In this document: positions 1 through 10,536 of the stretch, piece by piece | Numbering within the stretch: position 1 is the stretch's first letter | Layout of the letters: the number at the start of each line of letters is the position of its first letter | NCBI RefSeq assembly: GCF_900187605.1 | Contig: NZ_FYEA01000023.1 | Coordinates: forward strand, 1-38,371 | Length of the DNA: 38,371 nucleotides | Direction of reading: 5' to 3' | Source of the DNA: Pseudomonas sp. Irchel 3H7 | Lineage (GTDB): Bacteria; Pseudomonadota; Gammaproteobacteria; Pseudomonadales; Pseudomonadaceae | Position numbers and translations under genes: made by a program | Notes under the pieces: generated by a model | What the model saw: only the letters and a program-made list of their open reading frames with translations | Database searches by the model: none | Told to the model about the DNA's origin: nothing

Positions 1-471
1 GTCGACACCGTCGCGCACCACATCCGGCGGATCGAAGGCCATGGTCAGTTCGGAGTGGCCGTAGTCGGGATTAAGATCCTGACCACCGGGTAGTTCGAGT
101 TTGACGACGAACTTGATCGTCGGTCCTGGCTCGGGCTTCTGCCCGAAGCGTGTGATTTGATAGGACAGCTCCCAGTTGCCGCTGGGCAAGCGCGACGACT
201 CGATGAACAAAGTGACGTGCTTGTTCACCTCGATGTCTTCGGTGATGGTCTTTTGCGCGACCATGGTGGTGCCCAGGTACACCTTGCAGTTATCGGTCTT
301 GATCATGTTGTTCCAGGCGGGAATCTGGATCTTCAGCCCCTTGTCGGGGTAGGTAAGTCGTGCAGCGGCGAGGTTGACGCCCCACGTGCCGTTCTTGAGA
401 TCTCGGCCACCGGGGATTTCCGGATCGAGCAAGGACAGGACCGAGATTTCTTTGCGCGGTTGGACGAGCAT
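1..471 (-). CDS. Unrecognised protein, 5' part only (runs off the left edge)
   Basis: The reading frame is open from an ATG at 471 to the window edge, giving 157 codons with no stop. The start is chosen because CAGGAG lies 8 nt upstream; an in-frame GTG at 480 is the alternative. The protein begins MLVQPRKEISVLSLLDPE, with no signal peptide or membrane segment at its N-terminus. The visible part is polar and rich in short beta-like stretches. I do not recognise the family. Long proteins with similar starts in fluorescent pseudomonads are often annotated as Ig-like repeat or adhesin-like proteins, but that is recollection and not shown here. A perfect 22-bp palindrome lies 64-85 nt upstream of the start and may be its operator. 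Confidence 0.7.
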   Translation of the reverse strand, partial: MLVQPRKEISVLSLLDPEIPGGRDLKNGTWGVNLAAARLTYPDKGLKIQIPAWNNMIKTDNCKVYLGTTMVAQKTITEDIEVNKHVTLFIESSRLPSGNWELSYQITRFGQKPEPGPTIKFVVKLELPGGQDLNPDYGHSELTMAFDPPDVVRDGVD

Positions 472-534
472 GACGGGCACTCCTGCCTAGGGTGGGGGGG
501 ATGGAGTGATTAGGGGATAAAACCGGGAAAAGCG

Positions 535-556
535 CACCTGTCAGATCTGACAGGTG
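535..556. promoter_or_regulatory. Perfect 22-bp palindrome, candidate operator
   Basis: The half-site CACCTGTCAGA is followed directly by its exact reverse complement TCTGACAGGTG. It sits 64 nt upstream of the start of the minus-strand gene at the left edge and 38 nt beyond the ybaN stop. The inner 20 bp fit the general lux-box pattern (dyad with CTG/CAG arms around GAT) except at two positions. It could instead be a terminator stem: TTTT follows on the plus strand, but no plus-strand gene ends there, and on the minus strand only CGCTTTTC follows. Confidence 0.5.
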
Positions 557-593
557 TTTTAACGTTTTAGACCAACGGTAGTAACGGTATGGC

Positions 594-989
594 TCAAGGT
601 TTGCGCAAAGTCTTCTGCCGCAAAATATAAACCGTCACCAACACCGCACTGGTCAACATGAACCCCCGCGCCCACGGCAATGGCACCAGGTAACACGAGA
701 ACAGAATGCTCGCCCACATCAGCCCGATCGCGTAGACCTTGCCCTTGAGCGGAATGCCGTTGCCATCGAGGTAATCGCGGATCCATGGCCCGAGCCGTGG
801 ATGCTCGACCAGCCATTGATAGAAGCGCGGAGAGCTGCGCGCGAAACAGGCCGCGGCGAGCAGAAGGAAAGGGGTGGTGGGCAGGACGGGCAGGAAAATC
901 CCGATCACCCCCAATGCCACGCTGAGCCAGCCGATGGCCAGCAGGATGTAGCGCAACATCAGGGGGCGGTTGCCTATGGGGTTGTCCAT
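594..989 (-). CDS. ybaN: YbaN/DUF454 family inner membrane protein
   Basis: The 131-residue protein has the DUF454 pattern: an N-terminal hydrophobic hairpin with PVLPTTPFLLLAAACFARSS (about residues 34-53), then the HPRLGPWI motif, then two further hydrophobic helices (about residues 86-122). E. coli YbaN is of similar size. The family is a small integral inner membrane protein of unknown biochemical role. An internal ATG at codon 11 (MLRYILLAIGW) could be the true start, since membrane helix 1 begins there. It is transcribed toward the left-edge gene, 10 nt downstream of the YecA-like gene, so the two may be co-transcribed. Confidence 0.85.
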   Translation of the reverse strand: MDNPIGNRPLMLRYILLAIGWLSVALGVIGIFLPVLPTTPFLLLAAACFARSSPRFYQWLVEHPRLGPWIRDYLDGNGIPLKGKVYAIGLMWASILFSCYLVPLPWARGFMLTSAVLVTVYILRQKTLRKP

Positions 990-999
990 AGGCCGGATC

Positions 1000-1587
1000 T
1001 TAGTGGTGACGTGGCTTGAGGATCGCCGGTTTTTCGTCGGGCGCCTGGCACAGCAGGTACAGCGCGGTCAGGGCTTCCGGGATCTGTACGATCATGTCGT
1101 CCATCAGGTTGGCGTCTTTGGCGATGTCTTCGAATTCTGGCTGTTCGTCGAACAGGCCCGAACCGACCATGATCGGCAAGAGCATTTCGCTGACTTCTTC
1201 TTCGGCGGTTTCGAACCAGGCCGCTTCACGCAGGAACACGCCTTCCATGAAGCCGATGCACCAGCCGCGCAGTTCGGAATCGTCCGGCTCGTCGCCCAGA
1301 TCCAGTTCGCATGGCAGTTCGAATTCTTCATCCGAAGCCAGTTGACGGGCGATGTGTGCCTTGAGGCCGATCAGGGTGGCTTCGATCTCTTCGCGCTGGG
1401 CGTCGCTGCTGTAATGCGGCTCTTCGGCGAACAGGGCGTCGATCCACTCACGCTCCGGTACGTCTTCAGCGCAGATCGACAGCGCGGTCAGGTAGCCGTG
1501 AGCGGCCACGTAATCCAGCGCCTCGTCGTGCAGCTCGTCGGCGTCGAGGAAAACTTGCAGGCGGGTCAGTTGCTCAGCGAAGGACAT
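1000..1587 (-). CDS. YecA/YgfB-like (UPF0149) family protein
   Basis: The protein of 195 residues starts MSFAEQLTRLQVFLDADELH. I chose the ATG at 1587 because AAGGTAG precedes it by 7 nt and the upstream extension of the frame falls in the recQ intergenic repeats. It is acidic and alpha-helical, with the UPF0149 signature GWCIGFMEGVFLREAAWFET (about residues 128-147). That is the W-x-x-GF-x-x-G core of the YecA/YgfB family. No C-terminal SEC-C zinc motif is present. The molecular function of the family is poorly defined. It lies just upstream of ybaN on the same strand and is divergent from recQ. Confidence 0.8.
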   Translation of the reverse strand: MSFAEQLTRLQVFLDADELHDEALDYVAAHGYLTALSICAEDVPEREWIDALFAEEPHYSSDAQREEIEATLIGLKAHIARQLASDEEFELPCELDLGDEPDDSELRGWCIGFMEGVFLREAAWFETAEEEVSEMLLPIMVGSGLFDEQPEFEDIAKDANLMDDMIVQIPEALTALYLLCQAPDEKPAILKPRHH

Positions 1588-1964
1588 TACGGGGCTACCT
1601 TGGGGAATAAACAATGCGGGAATTCTAGGCTTTCTTGCGCGCTCAAGCCAGCCGCATGGCAGATTTGACCTGCCATACCCTGCATACACCCTGTAGGAGC
1701 TGCCGAAGGCTGCGATCTTTTGATTTGCTTTTAATAAAGACAAGATCAAAAGATCGCAGCCTTCGGCAGCTCCTACACAGGTATCAGCGATTGTATCGAC
1801 GGGTGTCGCCCTGTGCAGGGAAGGGCTCGGGTATACTGCCGCGTTTTGCGATCCCTGCCCGCATTGCGGCTGTCATGCAATGCGCTCTTACGTTTTGTTT
1901 AAGCAGCCGTGGCTGTTCTGAACCAGCCTGAGCAGGGATGTATCGGTAGATTTTTGGAGTTTTT
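1588..1964. other. Divergent promoter region between the YecA-like gene and recQ
   Basis: This 377-bp gap has no gene. It contains the REP pair at 1692-1777 and must hold both divergent promoters. The recQ ribosome binding site is GGAG, 6 nt before the ATG at 1965. No operator was recognised. Confidence 0.7.
1692..1777. repeat. REP-type inverted pair (GCAGCCTTCGGCAGCTCC family)
   Basis: Two perfect 33-bp arms, 1692-1724 and 1745-1777, face each other across 20 bp. The core is GAGCTGCCGAAGGCTGCGAT. The same core recurs at 10634-10664 (one arm), 12423-12487, 24771-24845 and, shortened, at 19141-19177. The intergenic location and inverted pairing fit Pseudomonas REP doublets mobilised by RAYT transposases. 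No RAYT gene is in this window. Confidence 0.9.
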
Positions 1965-4094
<2,130 letters not shown>

Positions 4095-4106
4095 TTCGCC
4101 TGAGCA

Positions 4107-4196
4107 CCCTCACCCCAGCCCTCTCCCAGAGGGAGAGGGGGCCGACCGAGGCGTCTTGCGTTAAACATCGACCTGAAAAATCGAGTCGATTATGGA
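4107..4196. repeat. Composite repeat with CCCTCTCCC hairpin, copy A
   Basis: It starts 12 bp after the recQ stop. A perfect hairpin (CCCTCTCCC, AGA, GGGAGAGGG at 4119-4139) is followed by about 55 bp that recur, inverted and nearly unchanged, at 16935-17024. The hairpin could help end recQ transcription. Confidence 0.85.
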
Positions 4197-4495
4197 CTCA
4201 CCAAAGCACGTTCAAGTCGCTGAATATTCCGAGCATCCCCCATTCAGTCCCCTCTCCCTCTGGGAGAGGGTGAGGGCCTGCCAATTCTGGATTCAGCAAA
4301 GCACTCCCAAGTCGCTGAATATCTAAAGCATCCCCCATTCAGTCCCCTCTCCCTCTGGGAGAGGGCTAGGGTGAGGGCTGTCCCATTCTGGATTCAGCAA
4401 AGCAGTCCCAAGTCGCTGAATATCTAAAGCATCCCCATTCAGTCCCCTCTCCCTACGGGCGGTCCGACGTTTCGGGAGGTTAGGGTGAGGGGCTT
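4197..4495. repeat. Three degenerate tandem units of about 100 bp
   Basis: Each unit reads roughly: GGA(T/C)TCA(G/C)CAAAGCA, AAGTCGCTGAATAT, AGCATCCCC, CATTCAGTCC, CCTCTCCCT, hairpin loop, AGGGTGAGGG. Unit boundaries are near 4195, 4288 and 4390. The third unit carries extra bases (ACGGGCGGTCCGACG) in the hairpin loop. The stretch 4095-4603 holds no gene; its last 100 bp should hold the promoter of the MarR gene. Confidence 0.8.
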
Positions 4496-4603
4496 CAAGA
4501 TGTAACGATTCAGTACAGACCGCCACTTGCCTATAACTGCAGCTCATGCTTAGCTGGCTAATAATTAGAAATTCTTTATTTTCAGTCTAACCGTGAGTGT
4601 TTT

Positions 4604-5038
4604 ATGCCGTTAACCGATCAACACCGCTTTGGCATGCAACTGGCCCAGATGTCCCGTGGCTGGCGTGCCGAACTGGATCGACGCCTCGCCGGGCTGGGGT
4701 TGTCCCAGGCGCGCTGGCTGGTGCTGCTGCATCTGGCGCGTTTTGAAGAAGCACCGACCCAGCGGGAGCTGGCGCAGAGTGTCGGCGTCGAAGGGCCGAC
4801 CCTCGCGCGCTTGCTCGATAGTCTGGAAAGCCAGGGCCTGGTGCAACGCCAGTCTGTAATGGAAGACCGCCGGGCGAAAAAAATCGTCCTCTGCGCACCG
4901 GCCCTGCCGCTGATCGAGCAAATCGAAACCATTGCCACACAGTTGCGTCATGAGTTGTTCGAAGGCGTCGACGAGGCGGATTTGAAGGTGTGCATGCGGG
5001 TTCACGGGCACATTCTGGCCAACCTGGAAAAATCTTGA
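4604..5038 (+). CDS. MarR/SlyA family transcriptional regulator
   Basis: The 144-residue protein has a winged-helix domain. The recognition region is PTQRELAQSVGVEGPTLARL (about residues 50-70), followed by the conserved wing DRRAKKIVL (about 87-95). The length and the DRRAKK wing place it nearest SlyA-type regulators, which are dimeric, bind inverted repeats and often respond to small aromatic compounds. The ATG at 4604 is preceded by GTGAG. It lies directly upstream of the FimV-like gene on the same strand; the gap between them holds a dyad at 5109-5129 that it might bind. Confidence 0.9.
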   Translation: MPLTDQHRFGMQLAQMSRGWRAELDRRLAGLGLSQARWLVLLHLARFEEAPTQRELAQSVGVEGPTLARLLDSLESQGLVQRQSVMEDRRAKKIVLCAPALPLIEQIETIATQLRHELFEGVDEADLKVCMRVHGHILANLEKS

Positions 5039-5108
5039 GGCACATCCACGTGCCGTATCTTTGAGAGATCGCGCTGCGCCGACTATAAGAACTACTGGGC
5101 AATATCGT

Positions 5109-5129
5109 GTTCGTACCGGATGTACGAAC
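5109..5129. promoter_or_regulatory. Inverted repeat upstream of the FimV-like gene
   Basis: GTTCGTAC, five bases (CGGAT), then GTACGAAC: two perfect 8-bp arms, ending 37 nt before the start at 5166. The position fits an operator or promoter-overlapping site. The neighbouring MarR/SlyA-type gene is the obvious candidate binder, by inference only. There is no T-run, so it is not a convincing terminator for the MarR gene. Confidence 0.55.
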
Positions 5130-5165
5130 GCATAGAAGTCGGTTTTGCTTATTTAAGGGATGCTC

Positions 5166-6926
5166 ATGCTCGCAAGTCGGCACGTGGTACTGCGCGGCGG
5201 CGCCAAATGGCTGCTGGTCGCTGGTGTATTGAGTTATTCGGCCTGGTCGATGGCCTTGGGGCTGGGTGATATCACCGTCCATTCAGGCCTCAATCAGCCG
5301 CTCAAGGCCGACATTGCCTTGGTCGATGTCGGCGGGCTGACGCAAAACGATTTGGCCGCGCGCCTGGCCACGGCGGATGAATTCGCCGAGGCAGGGGTCG
5401 AGCGGGTGTTCTTCCTCAACGACCTCAAGTTCATCCCGATCCTGCATGGCAATCGCCAGATGATCCGGGTGACGTCCAGCAAACCGGTCAACGAACCCTT
5501 TCTGAATTTCCTCGTGCAGCTCGATCAACCCAACGGCCGGTTGCTGCGTGAGTACACCGTGTTGATTGATCCACCGGGTTCGCCGGGTATCGTGCCGGCC
5601 ACCGATGAGCCGGATCCACGTGCGCAATCCTCCGCGTTTCCCACTGTCGAGCCTGTCGTGGCAGCGCCACAGGCACCTCAAGCCAAGCGCGATACCGTGC
5701 CAGCACCCCCGCCTGCCAGCGATGCACTGGCCGAGCAGTTGGCCGCCAATGTGTTGCTGAATCAGCAACTGCAGAAGACCGTCGACGAATTGAACGCAAA
5801 ACTGCAGACACAGGATGTGCAGATTGCCGACGGCAAGAAGCAGATCAGTGACTTGCAAACACGTCTGGTCGAGTTGCAGAAATCGCCGCCCCCGACTGTG
5901 GTGACCCCGGCACCTGCTCCTGCGCCAGTCGTTGCACCGGTCGAATCCAGCGATGACAGTTTGAACTGGTCATTGCTCGGCGGCCTGTTGCTGTTGCTGG
6001 GCGCATTGGCCGGGTTGTTTGTGCACCGTCGACGGCAACAACAGCGGCAGGTTGCCGAGCCGCTGCCACTGTTGCCGCAAGGCAATGAGCCGGAGGCGGC
6101 GGAGGCCGAGAACACCGAGTCGGTCAGAATTCACACATCAGACCAACACCGCGAAGAACCCGCCGCTGGTGATGTGCTGGAGGCGGTGGGGATCTATCTG
6201 GCTTATGGCCGATTGGGCGAAGCCGCCGGGCTGTTGCGCGACGCCTTGCACAAGGAGCCTGCGCGCACTGATATCGGTTTGCAGTTGCTAGAAGTGCTGG
6301 GACGTCAGGGTGACAGCGCCGCGTATGAACAACAGGAAAGTCATTTGCATGAGCTGGGTGTGGATGCCCGGACGTTGCAGGATGTTCGCGCGCGGCACCC
6401 GAAACTGGTGGGTGCAGCACCGTTGGCCGTGGTACCGCCGATTGTTGCAGCGGCCCCGATTGCCGCTGCCCAACCGGCGCCTGAAGATGATTTCGAACTG
6501 AATCTGGGCGAGCTGTCGATGGATTCCAGTTGGGATCTGGAAGACAGTCGCCCGGCCACCGCTGAACCTGCGGCAGACACCTCGGCGCTCGGCTCCGGTC
6601 TGCAGGTTCTGCCTCAGGACTTTGAATTGCCCGAGCCCAGCGAAGAGGCCGAACTCGAGTGGATCCCTGAATCGGAAGCCGGGCCGCTGGATGAAGATTT
6701 TCTCAATGAGTTTGCTGATGCCGAGCCGTCACTGGCGTTGCAACCTTTGGATTTGCAGGAGCCGGAACTGGTACACGACGCCAACTCCGGCAAACTCGAA
6801 CAGGCGCAGACGTGCATTGATGACGGTGACATCGACAGTGCGATTGCGTTGCTCAATGAATTGCTCAAAGAGGGCGATGAACCTTTGAAGCAAACGGCGC
6901 GGACGTTGCTGGCGGGAATTCGCTGA
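5166..6926 (+). CDS. Short FimV/HubP-like polar landmark protein
   Basis: I chose the ATG at 5166 because AAGGG ends 6 nt before it; the in-frame ATG at 5160 abuts that site. Domains in order: signal sequence (about residues 1-32, ending near SMALG), the FimV N-terminal domain (GLGDITVHSGLNQPLKADI onward, about 32-140), a Pro/Ala linker, a coiled coil (about 180-240), one membrane helix (WSLLGGLLLLLGALAGLFVH, about 268-288), an acidic cytoplasmic region with a TPR-like segment (EAVGIYLAYGRLGEAAGLL), and the FimV C-terminal domain (KLEQAQTCIDDGDIDSAIAL). No LysM-like segment is evident. At 586 residues it is much shorter than canonical FimV, so it is probably a paralogue. Family members localise to the pole and support twitching and polar organelles. 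Confidence 0.85.
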   Translation: MLASRHVVLRGGAKWLLVAGVLSYSAWSMALGLGDITVHSGLNQPLKADIALVDVGGLTQNDLAARLATADEFAEAGVERVFFLNDLKFIPILHGNRQMIRVTSSKPVNEPFLNFLVQLDQPNGRLLREYTVLIDPPGSPGIVPATDEPDPRAQSSAFPTVEPVVAAPQAPQAKRDTVPAPPPASDALAEQLAANVLLNQQLQKTVDELNAKLQTQDVQIADGKKQISDLQTRLVELQKSPPPTVVTPAPAPAPVVAPVESSDDSLNWSLLGGLLLLLGALAGLFVHRRRQQQRQVAEPLPLLPQGNEPEAAEAENTESVRIHTSDQHREEPAAGDVLEAVGIYLAYGRLGEAAGLLRDALHKEPARTDIGLQLLEVLGRQGDSAAYEQQESHLHELGVDARTLQDVRARHPKLVGAAPLAVVPPIVAAAPIAAAQPAPEDDFELNLGELSMDSSWDLEDSRPATAEPAADTSALGSGLQVLPQDFELPEPSEEAELEWIPESEAGPLDEDFLNEFADAEPSLALQPLDLQEPELVHDANSGKLEQAQTCIDDGDIDSAIALLNELLKEGDEPLKQTARTLLAGIR

Positions 6927-6958
6927 AGCCTCCGATCCGATTTGCGGTTGAGCTGATA

Positions 6959-7032
6959 CCGCCTTCGCGAGCAGGCTCACTCCTGCATTGGAATGCGTTC
7001 CCCTGTGGGAGCGAGCCTGCTCGCGAAGGCGG
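6959..7032. repeat. REP-type inverted pair (GCGAGCAGGCTC family)
   Basis: Perfect 20-bp arms at 6959-6978 (CCGCCTTCGCGAGCAGGCTC) and 7013-7032 lie between the convergent FimV-like and plpD genes. The same family occurs at 18419-18507. It is placed to act as a bidirectional transcription block. Confidence 0.9.
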
Positions 7033-7049
7033 ATTGTCAGGCGACCTGA

Positions 7050-9251
7050 TCAGAAGGTCTGCCCAAGGTTCAGATAAACCGCCTGCTCATTCGCATCATT
7101 CAACCCATAACTGAAATTCAACGGCCCCAGCGGCGTGTCAAAACCGATGAACACGCTGGCCGCGTTGATATAGCCGCTGTCGAACTCATTGTCGTTGTTC
7201 CACGCCCGTCCACGCTCCAGCGAGGCGCCGGCATACAGCGGGAAGTCCAGTGGCAGATACGAGCGCGGCGTCAGCCGGCGGTAGTACACCGCGCGCATCA
7301 GGCTGACGTTCTGCCCGGAAATCGCGTCTTCTCTGAACCCCGACAACTGCCGCGCACCGCCAAGCAGGAAGCTTGACGTGACCACGTTGGCATCGTCCAG
7401 CGTACGCCCGTAACGACCACCGAGAATCAGCGTATCCGGGCCACGGCTCATGGCTTTGTCGAGTTTGAATTCCCACTGTCGGTAACGCGTATCCGAACCC
7501 AGGCCCGGTTCGAACTGCATCAGCGTCAGACTGACGTCCTTGCCTTCATGAGGGAAGTAGACGTTATCCAGCGAATCGTAGGAATACTTCAGCGCGTAGA
7601 AGCCTTCGTTGAAGTTTTCACTCGGCAGATCCTGATCGCCAATCCGCACATCGGCCTTGCCCCAGGCCTCGCCGACACCGAAACGCACTTCGCCGTTGTT
7701 GCCGATCTGTCGGCCGAAGTTGAGGCCGAAACCGTAGCGCTCGACGCGATACTGCGCGATCGGATCGTTGTCGAGCACCGCTTCAACGTTCTGCGCCTCG
7801 AACGAGGCGTACGGTGCGACGAAGTAACGCGAGCCGACGTCCAGCGGTTGATAGAACTCGGTGTACAGCTCTTGTTTGTCGCCAATCTGCGCGCGGGTCA
7901 GCCATTCCGCGCCGAGGCGGTTGATACCGTTGATGCGATAGCTGGCGCCGAGATTGAAGGCGCTGTCGCCGCGCATGTCGTCCGACAGATTGAGGCCGAC
8001 CCGCAAGTAATCGGTGCCGCTGCGCTTGCCCCGAGCGCTGATCACCAGTGTGTGATCCTCGCCCTTGTGCACCACGCGGTACTGCACTTGTTCGAAGTAG
8101 TCGAGGCCGTACAAAGTGCCCATGTCCGAGTGCAATCGGGCCAGATCCAGCGGCTCGCCAATGTGCTGGCGTATGTAGTAGCGGATCACATCGTCGTCGA
8201 CTTTCGAGTCGTTCTCGACGCGGATGCCCGTGATGATTGGTGTGCGTTGACCCGGCGAACGTGCGGCGTTGAGTTCGGCGTCCTGGGATTCTTTGGGTTT
8301 GAGGACGGCGAGGCGCGCATCGAGGATTCGCGTGGCGCGATAACCGGCATCGATCATCTCCTGAGCCTTGCCGAAATCAGTGACACCGAACGCTGCCAGC
8401 GCGGGCTGGATCAGCACATCGGAGGATTTCAGCGCGGCCAGTTGTTCTTCGGAGTTACTGCGGGTCATCAGGGTGATCGACTGGTTCAACACATCGACCA
8501 CGGTGGTCAGTTGCTTGCGGTTGCGCAGCGGTGTACCGATGTCGACGACGATGGCCACGTCGACGCCCATTTCCCGCGCGACATCCAGCGGGATGTTGTC
8601 GGTCATGCCGCCGTCCACCAGCAGCCGGCCGTCGAGTTCGACCGGGGCGAACACCGCCGGGATCGACATGCTGGCGCGGATCACCTGCGGCAGATGACCT
8701 TTGCGGAACACCACTTTTTCGCCGTTGGAGATGTCGGTGGCGACAGCGCGGAACGGAATCGGCAGTTTGTCGAAATTCCGGGTGTCGCTGGTGTGGGCCA
8801 ACAGGCTTTCCAACAGCAACGAGAGGTTTTGGCCCTGAATCACACCCAGTGGCAAGCCAAGGCTGCCGTCGTCACGAAAGCTGAGTTTCTGTTTGACCAG
8901 AAAGTCGCGGTCATCCTGTTTACGCCGAAACGGCACATCTTCGCGCGGCGGCGCGTCGGACAGCGCGGCTTGCCAGTCGATGTTCAGCGCGAGTTTTTCC
9001 AACTCATCGATCTTGTAACCCGAGGCGTACAGCCCGCCAACCACCGCGCCCATGCTGGTGCCGGCGATCGCATCGATCTTGATGCCTTGCTCCTCCAGCG
9101 CCTTAAGCACGCCGATGTGCGCCAGCCCGCGCGCCGCGCCGCCGGACAGCACGAGGCCGACTTTCGGTCGCGTCGCGTCACTGGCATCGACGCCGGCGTG
9201 AGCGAACAAAGGGAGGAAACCAAGCAGCAGGCAGAACAGCAGACGGCGCAT
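7050..9251 (-). CDS. plpD: Patatin-like phospholipase autotransporter PlpD (type Vd secretion)
   Basis: The 733-residue protein has a signal peptide (about residues 1-19, ending AHA). A patatin domain follows, with oxyanion-hole motif GGAARG (37-42), nucleophile motif GTSMG with Ser66, and the DGG motif with Asp213. Then comes a POTRA-like region (about 325-410) and a C-terminal 16-strand-type beta-barrel ending in phenylalanine (NLGQTF), the usual outer-membrane signature. This order matches P. aeruginosa PlpD, a lipase that carries its own barrel for secretion, and the length is nearly the same. A weak GAG site precedes the ATG. It is divergent from the SelT/SelW-like gene and convergent with the FimV-like gene. 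Confidence 0.95.
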   Translation of the reverse strand: MRRLLFCLLLGFLPLFAHAGVDASDATRPKVGLVLSGGAARGLAHIGVLKALEEQGIKIDAIAGTSMGAVVGGLYASGYKIDELEKLALNIDWQAALSDAPPREDVPFRRKQDDRDFLVKQKLSFRDDGSLGLPLGVIQGQNLSLLLESLLAHTSDTRNFDKLPIPFRAVATDISNGEKVVFRKGHLPQVIRASMSIPAVFAPVELDGRLLVDGGMTDNIPLDVAREMGVDVAIVVDIGTPLRNRKQLTTVVDVLNQSITLMTRSNSEEQLAALKSSDVLIQPALAAFGVTDFGKAQEMIDAGYRATRILDARLAVLKPKESQDAELNAARSPGQRTPIITGIRVENDSKVDDDVIRYYIRQHIGEPLDLARLHSDMGTLYGLDYFEQVQYRVVHKGEDHTLVISARGKRSGTDYLRVGLNLSDDMRGDSAFNLGASYRINGINRLGAEWLTRAQIGDKQELYTEFYQPLDVGSRYFVAPYASFEAQNVEAVLDNDPIAQYRVERYGFGLNFGRQIGNNGEVRFGVGEAWGKADVRIGDQDLPSENFNEGFYALKYSYDSLDNVYFPHEGKDVSLTLMQFEPGLGSDTRYRQWEFKLDKAMSRGPDTLILGGRYGRTLDDANVVTSSFLLGGARQLSGFREDAISGQNVSLMRAVYYRRLTPRSYLPLDFPLYAGASLERGRAWNNDNEFDSGYINAASVFIGFDTPLGPLNFSYGLNDANEQAVYLNLGQTF

Positions 9252-9322
9252 TGTGAGTCTCGGGGCAAGCGTTAAAGCCGGCTATTATAGCGGCGCCCTC
9301 TGTCTCAGGAGTTTCAGCGAAC

Positions 9323-9610
9323 ATGACTGTCGCAAAAGCAGAAGTTGTCATCACCTATTGCACCCAATGCCAGTGGCTGCTGCGCGCTGCATGGCTGGCG
9401 CAGGAGCTGCTCAGCACCTTTGCTGACGACCTCGGCAAAGTGTCCCTGGTGCCCGGCACCGGCGGGGTGTTTCACATCAGCTGCGCCGGCGTGCAGATCT
9501 GGGAACGCAAGGCTGACGGCGGTTTTCCCGAGGCTAAAATCTTGAAGCAGCGAGTTCGCGATCAGATCGATCCTGACCGCGACCTCGGTCACAACGACCG
9601 CACTCAGTGA
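9323..9610 (+). CDS. SelT/SelW/SelH (Rdx) family redox protein
   Basis: The 95-residue protein has the thioredoxin-like Rdx fold pattern: VVITYCTQCQWLLRAAWLAQ, where the CxxC motif is Cys13-Cys16, then VSLVPGTGGVFHI and a conserved KADGGFPEAKILKQRVRD segment. In animals one cysteine is often selenocysteine; here both are ordinary cysteines. The family is thought to act as small cytosolic oxidoreductases, with physiological partners unknown. Its 3' end overlaps the 3' end of the convergent EamA gene by 7 bp. Confidence 0.88.
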   Translation: MTVAKAEVVITYCTQCQWLLRAAWLAQELLSTFADDLGKVSLVPGTGGVFHISCAGVQIWERKADGGFPEAKILKQRVRDQIDPDRDLGHNDRTQ

Positions 9611-10497
9611 GACGCGGCCTCGGCGGCGACGGTTTTCTTGTCGGCATGGCCTGACATCCGCGCCGACACCACAATGGCGACAATGATCAGCGCGCCGCCG
9701 AGCAACATCTTCGGCGTCGGGTTTTCATTGAACAGCAACCAGGCGACGGTGATGCCGTAGACCGGCTCCATGGCAAACACCACCGCCGCCGTGCGCGCCT
9801 TGATCACCGCCAGACTGGCCACAAACAGGCTGTGTGCGACGCCGGTACAGAACACCCCGAGCAGCGCAATCCACAGCCAGTCGAGTGCGCGCACTTCGCT
9901 CAGTTGCGGTGCTGCAACTGGTAGTAGACACAGCGCGACCACGACGTTTTGGCACAGCGCCGCTTGCACCGCCGGAATCCGCCCGGAGCTGGCGCGGTTG
10001 GTCAGCGACAGCAGGGAAAACAGCAGCCCCGAAAGCACCGACCAGAGCAAGCCAATGGTCGCGCCGCTGCCGAGATCGAAGGCCGGGGTCACCAGAATCA
10101 GGCCGATGCTGACCAACACCACCAGCAGTATTTCATTGGCGCGGATGCGTTCGCGAAAGATCAGTCCTTCGAGAATCACCGTGAAGGCCGGGAAACTGGC
10201 AAAACCCAACGTCGCGATGGCGACACCAGCGATCTTCACAGACAGGAAGAAACTCACCCAGTGCCCGGCCAGCAACACGCCGCTGAGGGCCAGACGCCGC
10301 CAATCCACGGCCTGAAGTTTCTGCCAGCCGCTCTGGCTGGCGAAGCGGGCGAAGAACGCCAAGGCGACAACGGCGAAAGCCGCGCGACCGAACACGATCA
10401 CAGCGGGGGAGGCGGCAGCGAGTTTGCCGAACACACCCGTCAGGCCAAACATCAAAGCACCGATATGCAGAGCGCCGAGGGCGGTACGCGGAGTCAT
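9604..10497 (-). CDS. EamA family drug/metabolite transporter
   Basis: The 297-residue protein has ten predicted membrane helices in two EamA halves: the first from MTPRTALGALHIGALMFGLTG to about residue 140, the second from ATIGLLWSVLSGLLFSLLSL to the C-terminus. The second half has the typical VFAMEPVYGITVAWLLFNE motif. It probably exports an amino acid or other small metabolite; the substrate is not visible. The AraC gene upstream on the same strand is its likely regulator, with a repeat element between them. Confidence 0.9.
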   Translation of the reverse strand: MTPRTALGALHIGALMFGLTGVFGKLAAASPAVIVFGRAAFAVVALAFFARFASQSGWQKLQAVDWRRLALSGVLLAGHWVSFFLSVKIAGVAIATLGFASFPAFTVILEGLIFRERIRANEILLVVLVSIGLILVTPAFDLGSGATIGLLWSVLSGLLFSLLSLTNRASSGRIPAVQAALCQNVVVALCLLPVAAPQLSEVRALDWLWIALLGVFCTGVAHSLFVASLAVIKARTAAVVFAMEPVYGITVAWLLFNENPTPKMLLGGALIIVAIVVSARMSGHADKKTVAAEAASH

Positions 10498-10536
10498 TGC
10501 AATCCTTCTATCTCAAACACAATCTCAACTATTGAT

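Noticed and set aside
7548..9275. 575-codon plus-strand open frame antisense to plpD
   Set aside because: GC-rich shadow of a well-supported gene; the translation is Gln/Arg/His-rich without domains or a ribosome site.
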